DNA from: Thiotrichaceae bacterium
Lineage (GTDB): Bacteria; Pseudomonadota; Gammaproteobacteria; Thiotrichales; Thiotrichaceae
Direction of reading: 5' to 3'
Length of the DNA: 64,000 bases
NCBI GenBank assembly: GCA_026989335.1
Contig: JALSJN010000032.1
Location: 1-64,000, forward strand
Part shown: positions 1 to 10,882 of the stretch, in pieces
How the letters are laid out: every line of letters begins with the position of its first letter
Position numbering within the stretch: the stretch's first letter is position 1
The notes under the pieces: generated by a model
What the model was told of the DNA's origin: nothing
Database searches by the model: none
Seen by the model: the letters and a program-made list of their open reading frames with translations, nothing else
Program-made: the position numbers and the translations under genes

Positions 1-195
1 TGTGAATGTGACTACTGTATTGAGAATGAGGAATTCCATGTTATGGAATGCGTAGGTTAAAATATATGAGAAATTTACAGCTATAAAAATAAAAATAATT
101 ATTTCATGCAGTTTATTTTTTTTAGGTGCAGCTATCATTTTTCTTAAGCCTAACAGATTAGTTATTGATTTTTTTAAATCACTTAAGTTTGCCAT
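1..195 (-). CDS. N-terminal part of a membrane protein (partial, runs off the left edge; possibly polysaccharide polymerase/flippase-like)
   Basis: Not in the ORF track. The reverse strand is open from ATG at 195 to the window edge: MANLSDLKKSITNLLGLRKMIAAPKKNKLHEIIIFIFIAVNFSYILTYAFHNMEFLILNTVVTFT; hydrophobic helices; next to EPS genes. Confidence 0.45.
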   Translation of the reverse strand, partial: MANLSDLKKSITNLLGLRKMIAAPKKNKLHEIIIFIFIAVNFSYILTYAFHNMEFLILNTVVTFT

Positions 196-492
196 TAACA
201 AAGAAAAACTTAGGGATTTTATCCATGATAATAACGGATAAGAGTGGTTTTTAATATAACCATTGGTCTTATTTAAATATACTTTTGTAGCAGAAGCATT
301 TAACCTATTTGTGCTTGATACTTCCTTTTAATCGAATGTGCCGGTAAATAAAAATAACAATAAACAAGCCCGAAAGCTCGAATAAACTACAACCTATTTC
401 AATTTCTAATGCTTGAATTCACTCTACCTTATAGCGGTTACGTGTTTAGTTAAATAGTCATTGAATAATAATTAAAATAAAGGATAATTAAA

Positions 493-2292
493 ATGTACCC
501 CCTTAATAAACACCTAAGGCTATCTATGTCTATTTCTGTATTCTGTATGTTTCTTTCTGCTTGTGGTGGTCAAGGTGATCAAGTTACGCCAAAACCACCT
601 GAGCTTGCCAATAAAACAGAAGTTTCAACAGTGCCGAACAAAAAGTCCTCTGTAATTACTCTTGGTACTTTAAAAGCATTTCCAACAGCAGAAGGAGCTG
701 GGGCAGGTGCAACGGGTGGACGTGGTGGTAAAGTAGTTTACGTAACTAACACGAATGAAAAAGGGGCTGGCTCATTATTTGAAGCGGTGACGGGGTATGG
801 AAATGAAAAAAGAACAATCGCCTTTGCTGTAGGTGGGCGTTTTAATGTATCAACATGGGAATGGACTGAAAATGTAGGAAATTTTACCTTGGCAGGACAA
901 ACAGCGAATGATTTAGGTGGAGTGCATATTGTATCAATTCCTTATCATGAAAACTCGCAAGGCATTCAGTATAAGTACTATCAAGGTGCAATTTGGAGCT
1001 ATCTCAACCAAGACTTTGATCGTTCAATTCCTGCTAATGGTAGTTTGTATTTGACTCATAGTGATAATATGGCAATCCGATATATTTCTGCAAAAGGAGG
1101 GTGGGAATCAGGTATACACCATGAGGCAAGGTTTAATGCCTTTGGAACGAAGAATTGTACAAATCTTATCTATGATCATTATTCTTCTGGTTTTAGCTCT
1201 TACTTAGGCAAACTTGGCGGGACCAATAGAAATACTGGAAAAGAGGGGGGTATCACAATGCAATACTCTCTAGGGCATGAAGGAGTTGCAAAGCATGGTG
1301 TTGGATTTGTTTTAGGCGCTTACTTTAAAAATGTGGTTGGAGCAAGGTCTGAGAAAGAGCAAATTGACAAGTGGCGTACTGCCGCGGGAGCAACTGATTT
1401 TCATCATAATGCTTTTATTTTGAATACCCATCGTCATACGGGAAATATAGTAGCGGGAGATTCTGGGCGTTATAAAAGAATATCTAATTATATTTATGGT
1501 GTAGGAAGTCGGTTAGATAGCTTTAATGGAAATATGCAGATAGATTACGTGAACAATGTCTATGAGGCATCTAACGTTAATGATGTTCATTTGGGTTATT
1601 TACATAAGTTTGAAATAGCAAACTCTATAGCGGCACCAGGAATAGCGATACAGCCGTCGCTATATCTCAATGGTAATAAAGTGGTTAAACAAGATGGCTC
1701 TTTACTGATCTCAGCTGCTAATCAATGGTCCATGATTTCAATGAAGCCTGATGAGTCAATGGGTGAAGAATATAGAAACACACCTCTATGGGGAAAACGT
1801 CACCATGAGCAAGTACCTGATAGTCCTTTGTATCATCGTACGTCTGCGATAAAAAAAGGAAAGTATCCAATCACAGTAACACCTACAGATGAAGTGAAAA
1901 ACTATGTGCTCAATAATGCAGGGGCTGGAGTAAGATTTAACTTGGATGGTACTACATATAATGATGATCAAATTGACTTGAAGTATATTTCAATTGCGAA
2001 AGAAAAGTCAGGGCCGAGTAATGACGATGAGCTAGGGAATAAGTCACGGTTAGTCATTCCAAATTATGTAACTACAAAAAGAAACTTAACAAAATTTGAC
2101 TCTGATAGAGATGGTATGGCCGATTCTTGGGAGAAAAAGCATGGTTTAAAGGTGGGTGCTAAAGATAATAACGCAGTAAAAAGAGACTGGACTATTCAGG
2201 GATACTCTATTAAAAATAATGCAGGATATACTAATCTTGAAATTTACTTGGCTGAACTAGCTGGCGACTTTCATTTGTTGGCAAAAAAATAA
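493..2292 (+). CDS. Secreted lipoprotein, pectate/polysaccharide lyase-like (PL1-type N-terminus, calcium-binding-like C-terminus)
   Basis: Lipobox LSAC-GG; 'FPTAEGAGAGATGGRGGKVVYVTNTNEKGAGSLFEAV' is typical of PL1-type pectate lyases; C-terminal 'DSDRDGMADSWEKKHGL'. Confidence 0.75.
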   Translation: MYPLNKHLRLSMSISVFCMFLSACGGQGDQVTPKPPELANKTEVSTVPNKKSSVITLGTLKAFPTAEGAGAGATGGRGGKVVYVTNTNEKGAGSLFEAVTGYGNEKRTIAFAVGGRFNVSTWEWTENVGNFTLAGQTANDLGGVHIVSIPYHENSQGIQYKYYQGAIWSYLNQDFDRSIPANGSLYLTHSDNMAIRYISAKGGWESGIHHEARFNAFGTKNCTNLIYDHYSSGFSSYLGKLGGTNRNTGKEGGITMQYSLGHEGVAKHGVGFVLGAYFKNVVGARSEKEQIDKWRTAAGATDFHHNAFILNTHRHTGNIVAGDSGRYKRISNYIYGVGSRLDSFNGNMQIDYVNNVYEASNVNDVHLGYLHKFEIANSIAAPGIAIQPSLYLNGNKVVKQDGSLLISAANQWSMISMKPDESMGEEYRNTPLWGKRHHEQVPDSPLYHRTSAIKKGKYPITVTPTDEVKNYVLNNAGAGVRFNLDGTTYNDDQIDLKYISIAKEKSGPSNDDELGNKSRLVIPNYVTTKRNLTKFDSDRDGMADSWEKKHGLKVGAKDNNAVKRDWTIQGYSIKNNAGYTNLEIYLAELAGDFHLLAKK

Positions 2293-2331
2293 TGATAGGA
2301 AGTTTAACTACTGAAAAACGTCACCAATTAT

Positions 2332-2356
2332 AAACTACTTGTAAAGTAGTTTTTGG
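2332..2356 (+). terminator. Rho-independent terminator-like hairpin
   Basis: AAACTACTT-GT-AAAGTAGTTTTT inverted repeat followed by T-run, just after the 493..2292 CDS. Confidence 0.6.
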
Positions 2357-2426
2357 GATTTTGGCCCCATGTTCAAGTTGATTTAATTCTAAAAATAAAA
2401 AAGCTCTTCAGCCAAGGTTGTAATTA

Positions 2427-3425
2427 ATGGTACATTCAATTCAATATATGAGAGCAATAGCTGCTTTATTAGTTGTAGTTGCTCATGCTGTTTGGAAAGG
2501 TTCGCAGTATAGTTCCTCACCGATGAGTTGGTTTAATGTTGGTGGTATAGGCGTAGACCTATTCTTTGTTATATCTGGTTTTATAATGTGTCATGTTACT
2601 TATAAGCGAGAAGTTTCTTTTTTATCATTCATGAAGGCTCGTTTCATACGAATATTGCCTTTGTATTGGCTGTTAACAAGTATGGCACTTTTAATTTACC
2701 TGTTCTTTCCAGAGAAAATCAACAGTTCTAGGGGGGAGACGGGTATATTAGCATCATATTTTTTGTTTCCAAATGAAAGTCGTTTTTTAGTTTCAAATGG
2801 CTGGACATTAAGTTATGAGTTCTATTTTTATGTCATATTTGCAATAGGGCTATTTTTTTCGAATAGTTTAAAGTATCTCCTTCCTGTTGTATTGATGCTA
2901 ATTTTGGTTATTTCAGGATTTATTGTAGAGTCAGATAATATACAGTTTGAATTTTTAACCAATACCCGTTTATTAGAGTTTATTTGCGGGATTTGTATAT
3001 TCTTTTTCTTTATTAAATACACGATAAAAAAAACATATTCGTTAATTCTAATAGCCCTCTCTTTGGTGGTTTTAATATTTATTAATTTTATGGGCAATGA
3101 GAATGACCAAATGTTTTATTATCTATTGCCCGTTCTTCTGTTTTTTGTGGGGATGCGAGGCTTAGAAGATACTGTTTTTTCTAAACAACCTCAAGGCAAG
3201 GCTCTTAGAATATTAAGTAAAATTGGTGACTCGTCATACTCTTTGTATTTATTTCACCCTTTTGCTTTGGTTCTAGCTTCTATTGTGTTGAATAAGTTAG
3301 GTATTACAGCGTACGGGTATTTGTTTGTCGGGCTACTCGTCTTTATTAGTGTTGCAACTGGTTGGCTAGTTTATGTGTATCTTGAGTTGAAAATAAACAA
3401 AGTAGTAAAAAGAAAATTCACTTAG
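2427..3425 (+). CDS. Acyltransferase 3 family membrane protein
   Basis: 'RAIAALLVVVAHAVW...GGIGVDLFFVISGFIM...ILPLYWLLT' typical of acyltransferase-3. Confidence 0.85.
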   Translation: MVHSIQYMRAIAALLVVVAHAVWKGSQYSSSPMSWFNVGGIGVDLFFVISGFIMCHVTYKREVSFLSFMKARFIRILPLYWLLTSMALLIYLFFPEKINSSRGETGILASYFLFPNESRFLVSNGWTLSYEFYFYVIFAIGLFFSNSLKYLLPVVLMLILVISGFIVESDNIQFEFLTNTRLLEFICGICIFFFFIKYTIKKTYSLILIALSLVVLIFINFMGNENDQMFYYLLPVLLFFVGMRGLEDTVFSKQPQGKALRILSKIGDSSYSLYLFHPFALVLASIVLNKLGITAYGYLFVGLLVFISVATGWLVYVYLELKINKVVKRKFT

Positions 3426-3437
3426 GGTGCTTGGTAT

Positions 3438-5363
3438 ATGTCAAATATGAAATATAGGGCTGATATTGATGGGTTGCGTGCCGTATCTGTAATTGCTGTT
3501 ATATTATTTCACTCTGGCTTTGAATTTATTTCTGGAGGGTATATAGGTGTAGATATCTTTTTCGTTATTAGTGGTTACCTAATAACAGGGCTTGTTTATG
3601 ATGAAGTAAAAACAGGGCAGTTTACAATTTCAGGTTTTTATAAAAGACGAATAGCGAGGCTTTTTCCTGCATTAATTATTACATTATTGTTAGTTTTAAT
3701 TTTTGGTTTCTTTTTCTACGATAACAACGCTTTTGACAACCTTGGAAAAGAGATATTTTTTTCTGCAATAGGCGCCGCAAATATACTTTTTGCTCAAGGG
3801 ATTAACTACTTTGCACAAGAAGAAGCTGTTCGACCACTGATTCATTTATGGTCGCTAGGAGTTGAAGAACAGTTTTACCTTGTTTGGCCAACAATTATAC
3901 TGCTCCTCGCATCTATCTCTCCTAAGAAAATACTAATTATATTCGCAGGGTTGTTTTTGATTTCTTTCGTGTTGGCCGTTTCATCAGTCGATGAAGCTCC
4001 AATAAGTACTTACTTTTATCCGCAATATAGAGCCTTTGAATTAATTGTAGGAGCTATGACCGCGATCTGGATGAGAAGCACATTTTTTCAGCAGAGCGAA
4101 TTAAAAAGACCAGTAAAAGAACTATTGGTTTATTTTTCGGTAGGAGTCATTTTTCTTTCAATGATAATGTTAGATAAGAATTCTACATTTCCTGGTTTTA
4201 ATTCTTTGTATGCTTGTTTTGCCGCAGCACTAATAATTATCTATTCCCCTGGAACAACGCTATTTAAGGTTTTAAGCGTCCCCCCATTAGTACTGATAGG
4301 GCTTATTTCTTATCCTCTTTACTTATATCACCAACCCGTTATATCGTATATTTATTTCTTTAACCTGACTTCAAATAACGTGGTTACGTTTTTAATAGTT
4401 ATATTGAGCGCACTTCCAATGGCGTGGTTAACGTACAAATATATAGAGAAACCGATAAGAAAGGCCGCTCACAAAAAAAATAAGGTACATTATTTTTATT
4501 ATATAGCTCCTTTGGTGCTCGTACTTATATCAATATCTGGGTTGTATATTGCTAAAAATAATGGATTAGGGGAAAGGTTTCAAGTGTTAAACGCCTTTGC
4601 TTATGATGTTTCAAAGCATAGTGAATCTACTTTTGAAAATCGCTTTGAACGAGGAATCAGTTTAACCAGTGGCGAGGGAGAAAAAATCTTGTTTGTAGGT
4701 GATTCTTTGGTACAGCAATATGTGTACCCAATCAGTCAGGCTCTTGGTTTTGATGTTAATAACATTGATGTAGCTACTAGAGGAGGTTGTGTATTATTAA
4801 AGGATATTAAATTTCTAGATGTATTCTCAGACATATCATGCAATGATTTACGAAAAGACCTTTATCAACTAAAAGACAGGAAGTATAAGTATGTGGTTAT
4901 TACACAAAACTGGCATTCTGATTCATATGATAAGAGTGTTTTAAATTTTAAAACGATAGATAAAGATAATTTAAATAACTGGAGTCCTTTTATTAAGGCT
5001 ACTCTTGATCATTTTAAATTAGTGTCTGATACGGTTATTCTTATTGGAGGGCATGTGGAAGTTGAAGGGACGGAGGAACTTAAGCCAACAATATTTTTAT
5101 CACAAGCTGCTTATGATATTTCATTAAACAAATTAAAAGTTATTAATGCGGCGCATTTATCTGAGGCAAATAATTATTTTAATCAATGGCAGTCTGAGAA
5201 AGTATTTATTTTGCAATCGAAAGATCTGTGGTTAGACCAAAATAAAGACTATAAATTACACGATGATAATTGGGCATACTTTATGGACTCGCTTCATGTA
5301 TCAAATGCAAGTACACAATTTGTTATAGAGAAGTTTAAAAAATTGTTTAAAACCCTGCAATAG
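3438..5363 (+). CDS. Acyltransferase 3 with C-terminal SGNH-like domain (OafA/OatA-like)
   Basis: 'YRADIDGLRAVSVIAVILFHSGFEFISGGYIGVDIFFVISGYLIT'; C-terminal 'ILFVGDSLVQQY' resembles SGNH block I. Confidence 0.9.
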   Translation: MSNMKYRADIDGLRAVSVIAVILFHSGFEFISGGYIGVDIFFVISGYLITGLVYDEVKTGQFTISGFYKRRIARLFPALIITLLLVLIFGFFFYDNNAFDNLGKEIFFSAIGAANILFAQGINYFAQEEAVRPLIHLWSLGVEEQFYLVWPTIILLLASISPKKILIIFAGLFLISFVLAVSSVDEAPISTYFYPQYRAFELIVGAMTAIWMRSTFFQQSELKRPVKELLVYFSVGVIFLSMIMLDKNSTFPGFNSLYACFAAALIIIYSPGTTLFKVLSVPPLVLIGLISYPLYLYHQPVISYIYFFNLTSNNVVTFLIVILSALPMAWLTYKYIEKPIRKAAHKKNKVHYFYYIAPLVLVLISISGLYIAKNNGLGERFQVLNAFAYDVSKHSESTFENRFERGISLTSGEGEKILFVGDSLVQQYVYPISQALGFDVNNIDVATRGGCVLLKDIKFLDVFSDISCNDLRKDLYQLKDRKYKYVVITQNWHSDSYDKSVLNFKTIDKDNLNNWSPFIKATLDHFKLVSDTVILIGGHVEVEGTEELKPTIFLSQAAYDISLNKLKVINAAHLSEANNYFNQWQSEKVFILQSKDLWLDQNKDYKLHDDNWAYFMDSLHVSNASTQFVIEKFKKLFKTLQ

Positions 5364-5396
5364 GTAAAAACTAACACTTGGTAAATTAAAAACAAT

Positions 5397-6500
5397 CTAT
5401 TGAGATAATTTTTTTCCTATTGCCTGACCTTTTAGTTCAATGTACTTATATGTGAAGTGTGAAACAAAAATAACAGTTCCTAAAACGGCTAAAATTGCTA
5501 AATTATTATAAAGCGGGCTTCCTAAGTCGATAAAACGCTGCCCATCTATGGTTTGACTGGTTTTTATTCTTAAAAATTTTTCTATGATCATGTACGTAGA
5601 TAGGGAGCCAAAAATTATGATTGTGTGTGTTAAGTAGATTGAATAAGAGAGTTTTCCTAGGTATAGAAAAACGTTACTGCGAAAAAAATTAGAAATATAT
5701 CCTTTTTGGAAAGCAAAAATAAAGATCTGAATGATGAATAAAGCTGTGGCTACTAATGATTTATAAGGTATAGAAGATGAAATGGTCAAAATAACAAGGG
5801 CGATGACTATTAGCTCTAGTATCGTGAATAGATTTTTACCCAAGGTAACAATAGGGTAAATTTTTCTGAATAGAAAATAGATTAGCCCTCCTGCAAAAAA
5901 ACTAGAGAACCCTCTTGCTATGGCTAGTTCTCCAATTGGGGTGTCTTGTTTCATGATAATAGTAATGAAAGCGATAATAGAAAGAATTGACCAAACTATA
6001 AATAAATAAGGTCTTTTAATAAAAAGTGATACAAAAAATAAGAGGTACATGTAAAACTCTATACTGATACTCCAAGATGGAGAGTTCCAGCCAAATGTTT
6101 CAACGTTTGGTAGCCAAGCTTGCAAAAGAAGGGCTGAGGGAATTATATCGTGAGGGTTTTGGGTGTTTGTAAAAGGTATGGCATTAAAACTGAATCCTTT
6201 ATTGTAAGCATAAAGTTTCCCAAATTCTAATAACACAATGATGGTTAAAGTAAAAAGGTGTAGTGGAAATAAACGAAAAGACCGAGATATAATAAATGTT
6301 TTAAAGTTGAGATCTTTTTTTAAGGCGTACCCGTGTGCTAAAACAAAGCCACTTAAAACAAAAAAGAACTCTACAAATAAGAAACTTTCTCTGAAAAATT
6401 CTGGTTCAATAAAACTGCCAACATAATGCATATGAACCACAACTACTAAAATTGCAGCTAAGCCTCTAAAGCTATCTAAAACATCAAATCTACGGGGCAT
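5397..6500 (-). CDS. Acyltransferase 3 family membrane protein
   Basis: 'FDVLDSFRGLAAILVVVVHMHY...FFFVLSGFVLAHGY'. Confidence 0.88.
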   Translation of the reverse strand: MPRRFDVLDSFRGLAAILVVVVHMHYVGSFIEPEFFRESFLFVEFFFVLSGFVLAHGYALKKDLNFKTFIISRSFRLFPLHLFTLTIIVLLEFGKLYAYNKGFSFNAIPFTNTQNPHDIIPSALLLQAWLPNVETFGWNSPSWSISIEFYMYLLFFVSLFIKRPYLFIVWSILSIIAFITIIMKQDTPIGELAIARGFSSFFAGGLIYFLFRKIYPIVTLGKNLFTILELIVIALVILTISSSIPYKSLVATALFIIQIFIFAFQKGYISNFFRSNVFLYLGKLSYSIYLTHTIIIFGSLSTYMIIEKFLRIKTSQTIDGQRFIDLGSPLYNNLAILAVLGTVIFVSHFTYKYIELKGQAIGKKLSQ

Positions 6501-6743
6501 AAACGTTCTCTTTTCTTGAGTAGGTGTTTTTTTATCAAAAATAATAGCACAACTTATTGTTTGTTACTCATCGGTGTTCGAGGAGCATTTATTCTACGCT
6601 TTTTCAGGTTCAGTCATCTGATCTTTTGCTGAGCCCATCCTGTAATTGGTGAAAAATTAATCACAATCAGATAAGCTTCCTGTTCAAGGATCATTATTGT
6701 CTTTTATAAAAAGTGATCTGATTAAATTTTTTAAGGTTTTTAT

Positions 6744-7913
6744 ATGAAAATTGCTATTGCTGGCACGGGCTATGTAGGCCTCTCAAACGCGATGTTACTG
6801 TCGCAAAACCATCAGGTTACAGCGCTTGATGTTATTCCAGAAAAAGTTGAGATGCTTAATAATAAGCAGTCACCTATTGCGGATGTTGAAATCGAAGATT
6901 TTCTTGCGAATAAAGCATTAAATTTTACGGCTACTTTAGATAAGTATGAGGCTTATGAAGGGGCTGAGTTTATTGTTATCGCTACACCGACTGATTATGA
7001 TACTGAACATAACCACTTTAACACCGATACGGTTGAGGCTGTTATTAAAGATGTCATGGCGATTAACCCCGATGCGGTAATGGTGATTAAATCGACTGTT
7101 CCTGTTGGTTATACCGCAGAAATTAAAGCTAAGTTTGGCACTGATAATATTATTTTTTCGCCTGAGTTTTTACGTGAAGGTCATGCGCTTTATGATAATT
7201 TATATCCTTCGCGTATTATCGTTGGTGAGCGTTCAGAGCGTGCTGAAAAGTTTGCTAATTTATTAGTCGAGGGTGCGATTAAAGAAGATATTGCGGTACT
7301 TTTTGTGGATTCTACTGAAGCTGAAGCGGTTAAACTTTTCTCAAATACCTACCTAGCGATGCGAGTGGCTTACTTTAATGAGCTAGACACCTATGCGCAG
7401 GTTCATGGGCTTAATACGAAACAGATTATAGAAGGTGTTGGTTTAGACCCGCGAATTGGTGATCACTATAATAATCCATCATTTGGTTATGGTGGTTATT
7501 GCTTGCCAAAAGATACCAAACAGCTACGAGCTAACTATAAAGATGTACCTAGTAATTTGATTAATGCGATTGTTGAATCAAATACAACGCGTAAAGATTT
7601 TATTGCTGATAGGATTATTCAACAACAGCCCAAAATTGTGGGTGTTTATCGTTTAATTATGAAAAGTGGATCTGATAATTTTAGAGCATCTTCGATTCAA
7701 GGCATTATGAAGCGTGTAAAGGCGAAAGGTATTGAGGTTGTCGTTTTTGAGCCAGAGTTAAAAGATGATGAATTTTTTAAGTCTCGTGTAATCCGTGATC
7801 TTAATGAGTTTAAGGCGATGTCAGATATCATTGTCGCTAATCGTTTATCCGATGATATTACTGATGTGCGAGATAAAGTAGTAACCAGTGATTTATTTGG
7901 TCGAGATAGTTAG
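6744..7913 (+). CDS. ugd: UDP-glucose 6-dehydrogenase
   Basis: '[23 protein letters not shown]', '[23 protein letters not shown]', '[18 protein letters not shown]'. Confidence 0.95.
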   Translation: MKIAIAGTGYVGLSNAMLLSQNHQVTALDVIPEKVEMLNNKQSPIADVEIEDFLANKALNFTATLDKYEAYEGAEFIVIATPTDYDTEHNHFNTDTVEAVIKDVMAINPDAVMVIKSTVPVGYTAEIKAKFGTDNIIFSPEFLREGHALYDNLYPSRIIVGERSERAEKFANLLVEGAIKEDIAVLFVDSTEAEAVKLFSNTYLAMRVAYFNELDTYAQVHGLNTKQIIEGVGLDPRIGDHYNNPSFGYGGYCLPKDTKQLRANYKDVPSNLINAIVESNTTRKDFIADRIIQQQPKIVGVYRLIMKSGSDNFRASSIQGIMKRVKAKGIEVVVFEPELKDDEFFKSRVIRDLNEFKAMSDIIVANRLSDDITDVRDKVVTSDLFGRDS

Positions 7914-7958
7914 AGGGTGGCTCAGTCGGGCTAAATAATAAAAATTAGAGGTTTATAA

Positions 7959-8966
7959 ATGAAGGTTTTAGTTACAGGTGCGGCAGGCTTTATTGGTTCT
8001 GCGCTATCCATTCGTTTGTTAGAACGTGGTGATGAGGTTGTGGGAATTGACAATCATAACGATTACTATGATCAAGATTTAAAAGAGGCGCGTCTTGCAC
8101 GCCACGCTGTCCACCCTAACTATACGCATATTCGTATGAACCTTGAAGATCGTGAAGGCATGGCTGAGTTATTTAAAACGCAGCAGTTTGAAGGTGTTGT
8201 TAACCTCGCTGCGCAAGCAGGGGTTCGATATTCATTGGAAAACCCTTTAGCTTATATTGATACTAATTTGGTTGGTTTTGGGCATATTTTAGAAGGTTGT
8301 CGTCACAATAAAGTCGGTCATTTGGTCTATGCTTCATCAAGCTCGGTTTATGGTTCTAATACTAAAATGCCATTCTCAACGCATGATAACGTCAATCACC
8401 CTGTTAGTTTGTATGCAGCAACTAAAAAAGCCAATGAGTTAATGTCGCATACATATAGTCATTTATATGATTTACCAACAACCGGTTTACGTTTCTTTAC
8501 TGTTTACGGCCCGTGGGATCGTCCTGATATGGCGCTACAGAAGTTTACTCGCCGTATACTTCGTGGTGACGAAATTCAAATTTATAATTATGGAAAGCAT
8601 CGCCGAGACTTTACTTATATCGATGATATTGTTGAAGGTGTGATTCGCATTCTTGATCGACCAGCAATGGGTAACCCTGACTGGAGTGGTGATGCGCCTG
8701 ATTCGGCTACCAGTAAAGCGCCTTGGCGTATTTATAACATTGGAAACAATAATCCTGTCGAGCTATTAGATTATATTGATGCCTTGGAAGAATCTTTAGG
8801 TGTTGAAGTGAAGAAGGAATTACTGCCGCTACAGCCTGGCGATGTACCCGATACCTATGCAGATGTTGATGATTTGGTCAGCGAGTTTGGCTATAAGCCA
8901 TCAATGTCAGTGAAGGAAGGGGTTAAGAACTTTGCAGATTGGTATAAGGAATACCATAACGTTTAG
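7959..8966 (+). CDS. NAD-dependent epimerase, UDP-glucuronate 4-epimerase-like
   Basis: '[38 protein letters not shown]', '[43 protein letters not shown]', '[12 protein letters not shown]'; adjacent to ugd. Confidence 0.92.
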   Translation: MKVLVTGAAGFIGSALSIRLLERGDEVVGIDNHNDYYDQDLKEARLARHAVHPNYTHIRMNLEDREGMAELFKTQQFEGVVNLAAQAGVRYSLENPLAYIDTNLVGFGHILEGCRHNKVGHLVYASSSSVYGSNTKMPFSTHDNVNHPVSLYAATKKANELMSHTYSHLYDLPTTGLRFFTVYGPWDRPDMALQKFTRRILRGDEIQIYNYGKHRRDFTYIDDIVEGVIRILDRPAMGNPDWSGDAPDSATSKAPWRIYNIGNNNPVELLDYIDALEESLGVEVKKELLPLQPGDVPDTYADVDDLVSEFGYKPSMSVKEGVKNFADWYKEYHNV

Positions 8967-8984
8967 GCTGTAAATAGATAAATA

Positions 8985-9142
8985 GAGACCTTTGCAGGAA
9001 TCGGATGACGAGTAAAAATGGCTGAAATTCCACTGATTTTCGTTGGAAAACTTGCTAATAACTCGTTATTAGCTTCATTTTCTGCCTCAATCAGTGAAAT
9101 TTCATCCGGTTTTTCTTTCGCGACAAACTAGTGCAAAGGTCC
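8985..9142. repeat. MITE-like repeat, copy A (full length, ~158 bp)
   Basis: Termini GAGACCTTTGCA...TGCAAAGGTCC inverted; central palindrome GCTAATAACTCGTTATTAGC; same layout as the copies at 45344 and 62320. Confidence 0.85.
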
Positions 9143-9180
9143 CCAATAAAAAGCCAGCATTTAGCTGGCTTTTTATTGGG
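9143..9180 (-). terminator. Bidirectional terminator for trxA
   Basis: CCAATAAAAAGCCAGC-ATTTA-GCTGGCTTTTTATTGG perfect inverted repeat with T-run. Confidence 0.85.
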
Positions 9181-9188
9181 TTATTCAT

Positions 9189-9509
9189 TTATATGTTTTG
9201 ATCTAAAAATGCCGTCAACTGTGATTTATTCAAAGCACCAACTTTAGTCGCTTCTACTTCGCCATTTTTAAATAGCATTAAGGTAGGAATCCCGCGAATG
9301 CCGTATTTAGGCGGTGTATCACCGTTATCATCAATATTTAATTTGCCGACAATGACTTTGCCTTCATATTCTGTGGCAATTTCTTCTAAAATTGGGGCGA
9401 TTGATTTACACGGGCCACACCATTCTGCCCAGTAATCTACTAGTACAGGTGTGTCGTTTTTGATAACGTCTTCTTCAAATGTTGCGTCGGTTAGTGTCAC
9501 TATGCTCAC
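9189..9509 (-). CDS. trxA: Thioredoxin
   Basis: '[25 protein letters not shown]', '[16 protein letters not shown]'. Confidence 0.97.
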   Translation of the reverse strand: MSIVTLTDATFEEDVIKNDTPVLVDYWAEWCGPCKSIAPILEEIATEYEGKVIVGKLNIDDNGDTPPKYGIRGIPTLMLFKNGEVEATKVGALNKSQLTAFLDQNI

Positions 9510-9568
9510 GATATGCTTCTCCAGCTTGGTTGATGGTAAATGTTATTATCAGGTTGAAATGAAATAAT

Positions 9569-10738
9569 TCAAGCGAATAATGCGCTTATTTCTAAGCGTT
9601 CAATAAACCAATATAAAGCAATCATAGAAATCATTAAAGAAAGCGGATTCGTGATACGTGTTTTGTACCAAGGTTTGCCTTTAAACCAAAGGCCTAGCAA
9701 TAAAAAAGCGCTAAGAATAACCGTTAGTTGACCAAGCTCAACGCCGATATTAAAGCTAATAAGTGCAGTTCCAAAGGCGTAGTCGGGTAGGCCAAAGTCA
9801 GCAAGCACACTGGCAAAACCCAGACCATGTAATAAGCCGAAGGCGAAGACTAAAAATAAGCGCCAGTTGTGAAGGCGCTTTGCAAATATATTCTCGATGC
9901 CAATATAAGCAATAGAAAGCGCTATTAAAGGCTCTACAATAACCGAAGGCAGATTAATAATGCCATTCATGGCAAGCCCTAGCGTAATAGTGTGTGCTAC
10001 CGTAAACATGGTAATTTGCCAGAGTAATGGCTTCAATGCGGTAGAAAATAGAAATAAACCCAGAATAAATAAAATATGGTCGATACCTTTTGGTAGGATA
10101 TGTTCAAATCCCAATACAATGTAGTTAAGTACTGTCTTATAGAAAGGCTTGCGGGCAACAACCTCAGTTAAAGAAAGTGCTTCACTCGATTGGTTGTTTT
10201 TTAACCATTGCCACTCAGACCAGTGGTATTTTTGATTGGTTTTATCTACTTGGCGTAAGCGTACTGCGTTATCACCAAAGGTCATTGGATAAAACCACGT
10301 TACAGAGTTTGCGTATAAGTCCACTTTACCGGATAGTTTTATAACGCTAATACGAGGAACTTTTGTGTAACCAGCTTCAGGGATGGTCACTTGCTTTACT
10401 TTTAGTTGGATTGTCTTTTTATTATCATTATCATTAAGTTTTATCGTCTTGAGAAATTGTTTCTCAAAGGCGTCAAATTTTTTTGATAAAACGTTCGGTT
10501 GCATTTTCCTTAATAAATCATATTTTGCGGCGTTGGGGGAGTCCTTAGTATTTTTGTACCTCCCATCTATTTCAGTTAATAATGCCTCAATACTGGCACG
10601 AATTTCTATATCTATGACTCCTTGCCTGTTCACCGTAATTTCAACAAGAGCGGGCTTAACTACATCTGCAAAAGCTTGTGTTGATAAAAAAAATAAGACG
10701 AGTAAAAAGAGTTTTTTAACTGCTGAAAATAAAGGCAT
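9569..10738 (-). CDS. HupE/UreJ-family membrane protein
   Basis: Signal peptide MPLFSAVKKLFLLVLFFLSTQAFA; C-terminal 'VLGFEHILPKGIDHILFILGLFLFS...FTVAHTITLGLA...FGLLHGLGFASVL...FNIGVELGQL' is HupE/UreJ-like. Start moved to the internal Met before the signal peptide. Confidence 0.8.
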   Translation of the reverse strand: MPLFSAVKKLFLLVLFFLSTQAFADVVKPALVEITVNRQGVIDIEIRASIEALLTEIDGRYKNTKDSPNAAKYDLLRKMQPNVLSKKFDAFEKQFLKTIKLNDNDNKKTIQLKVKQVTIPEAGYTKVPRISVIKLSGKVDLYANSVTWFYPMTFGDNAVRLRQVDKTNQKYHWSEWQWLKNNQSSEALSLTEVVARKPFYKTVLNYIVLGFEHILPKGIDHILFILGLFLFSTALKPLLWQITMFTVAHTITLGLAMNGIINLPSVIVEPLIALSIAYIGIENIFAKRLHNWRLFLVFAFGLLHGLGFASVLADFGLPDYAFGTALISFNIGVELGQLTVILSAFLLLGLWFKGKPWYKTRITNPLSLMISMIALYWFIERLEISALFA

Positions 10739-10882
10739 AAGAAGGTAAATTAAATTCCACAAAAAGTGTGTAGTATACTAAACTTGCTTCGTGTTCTTTG
10801 CAATTAAGAAGAACTCAAGAATTAATTCAACCAGTTTGAAATTTTAATTAGTCGAATCAGAAAGCCGTAGGAGAGTTGTAAC

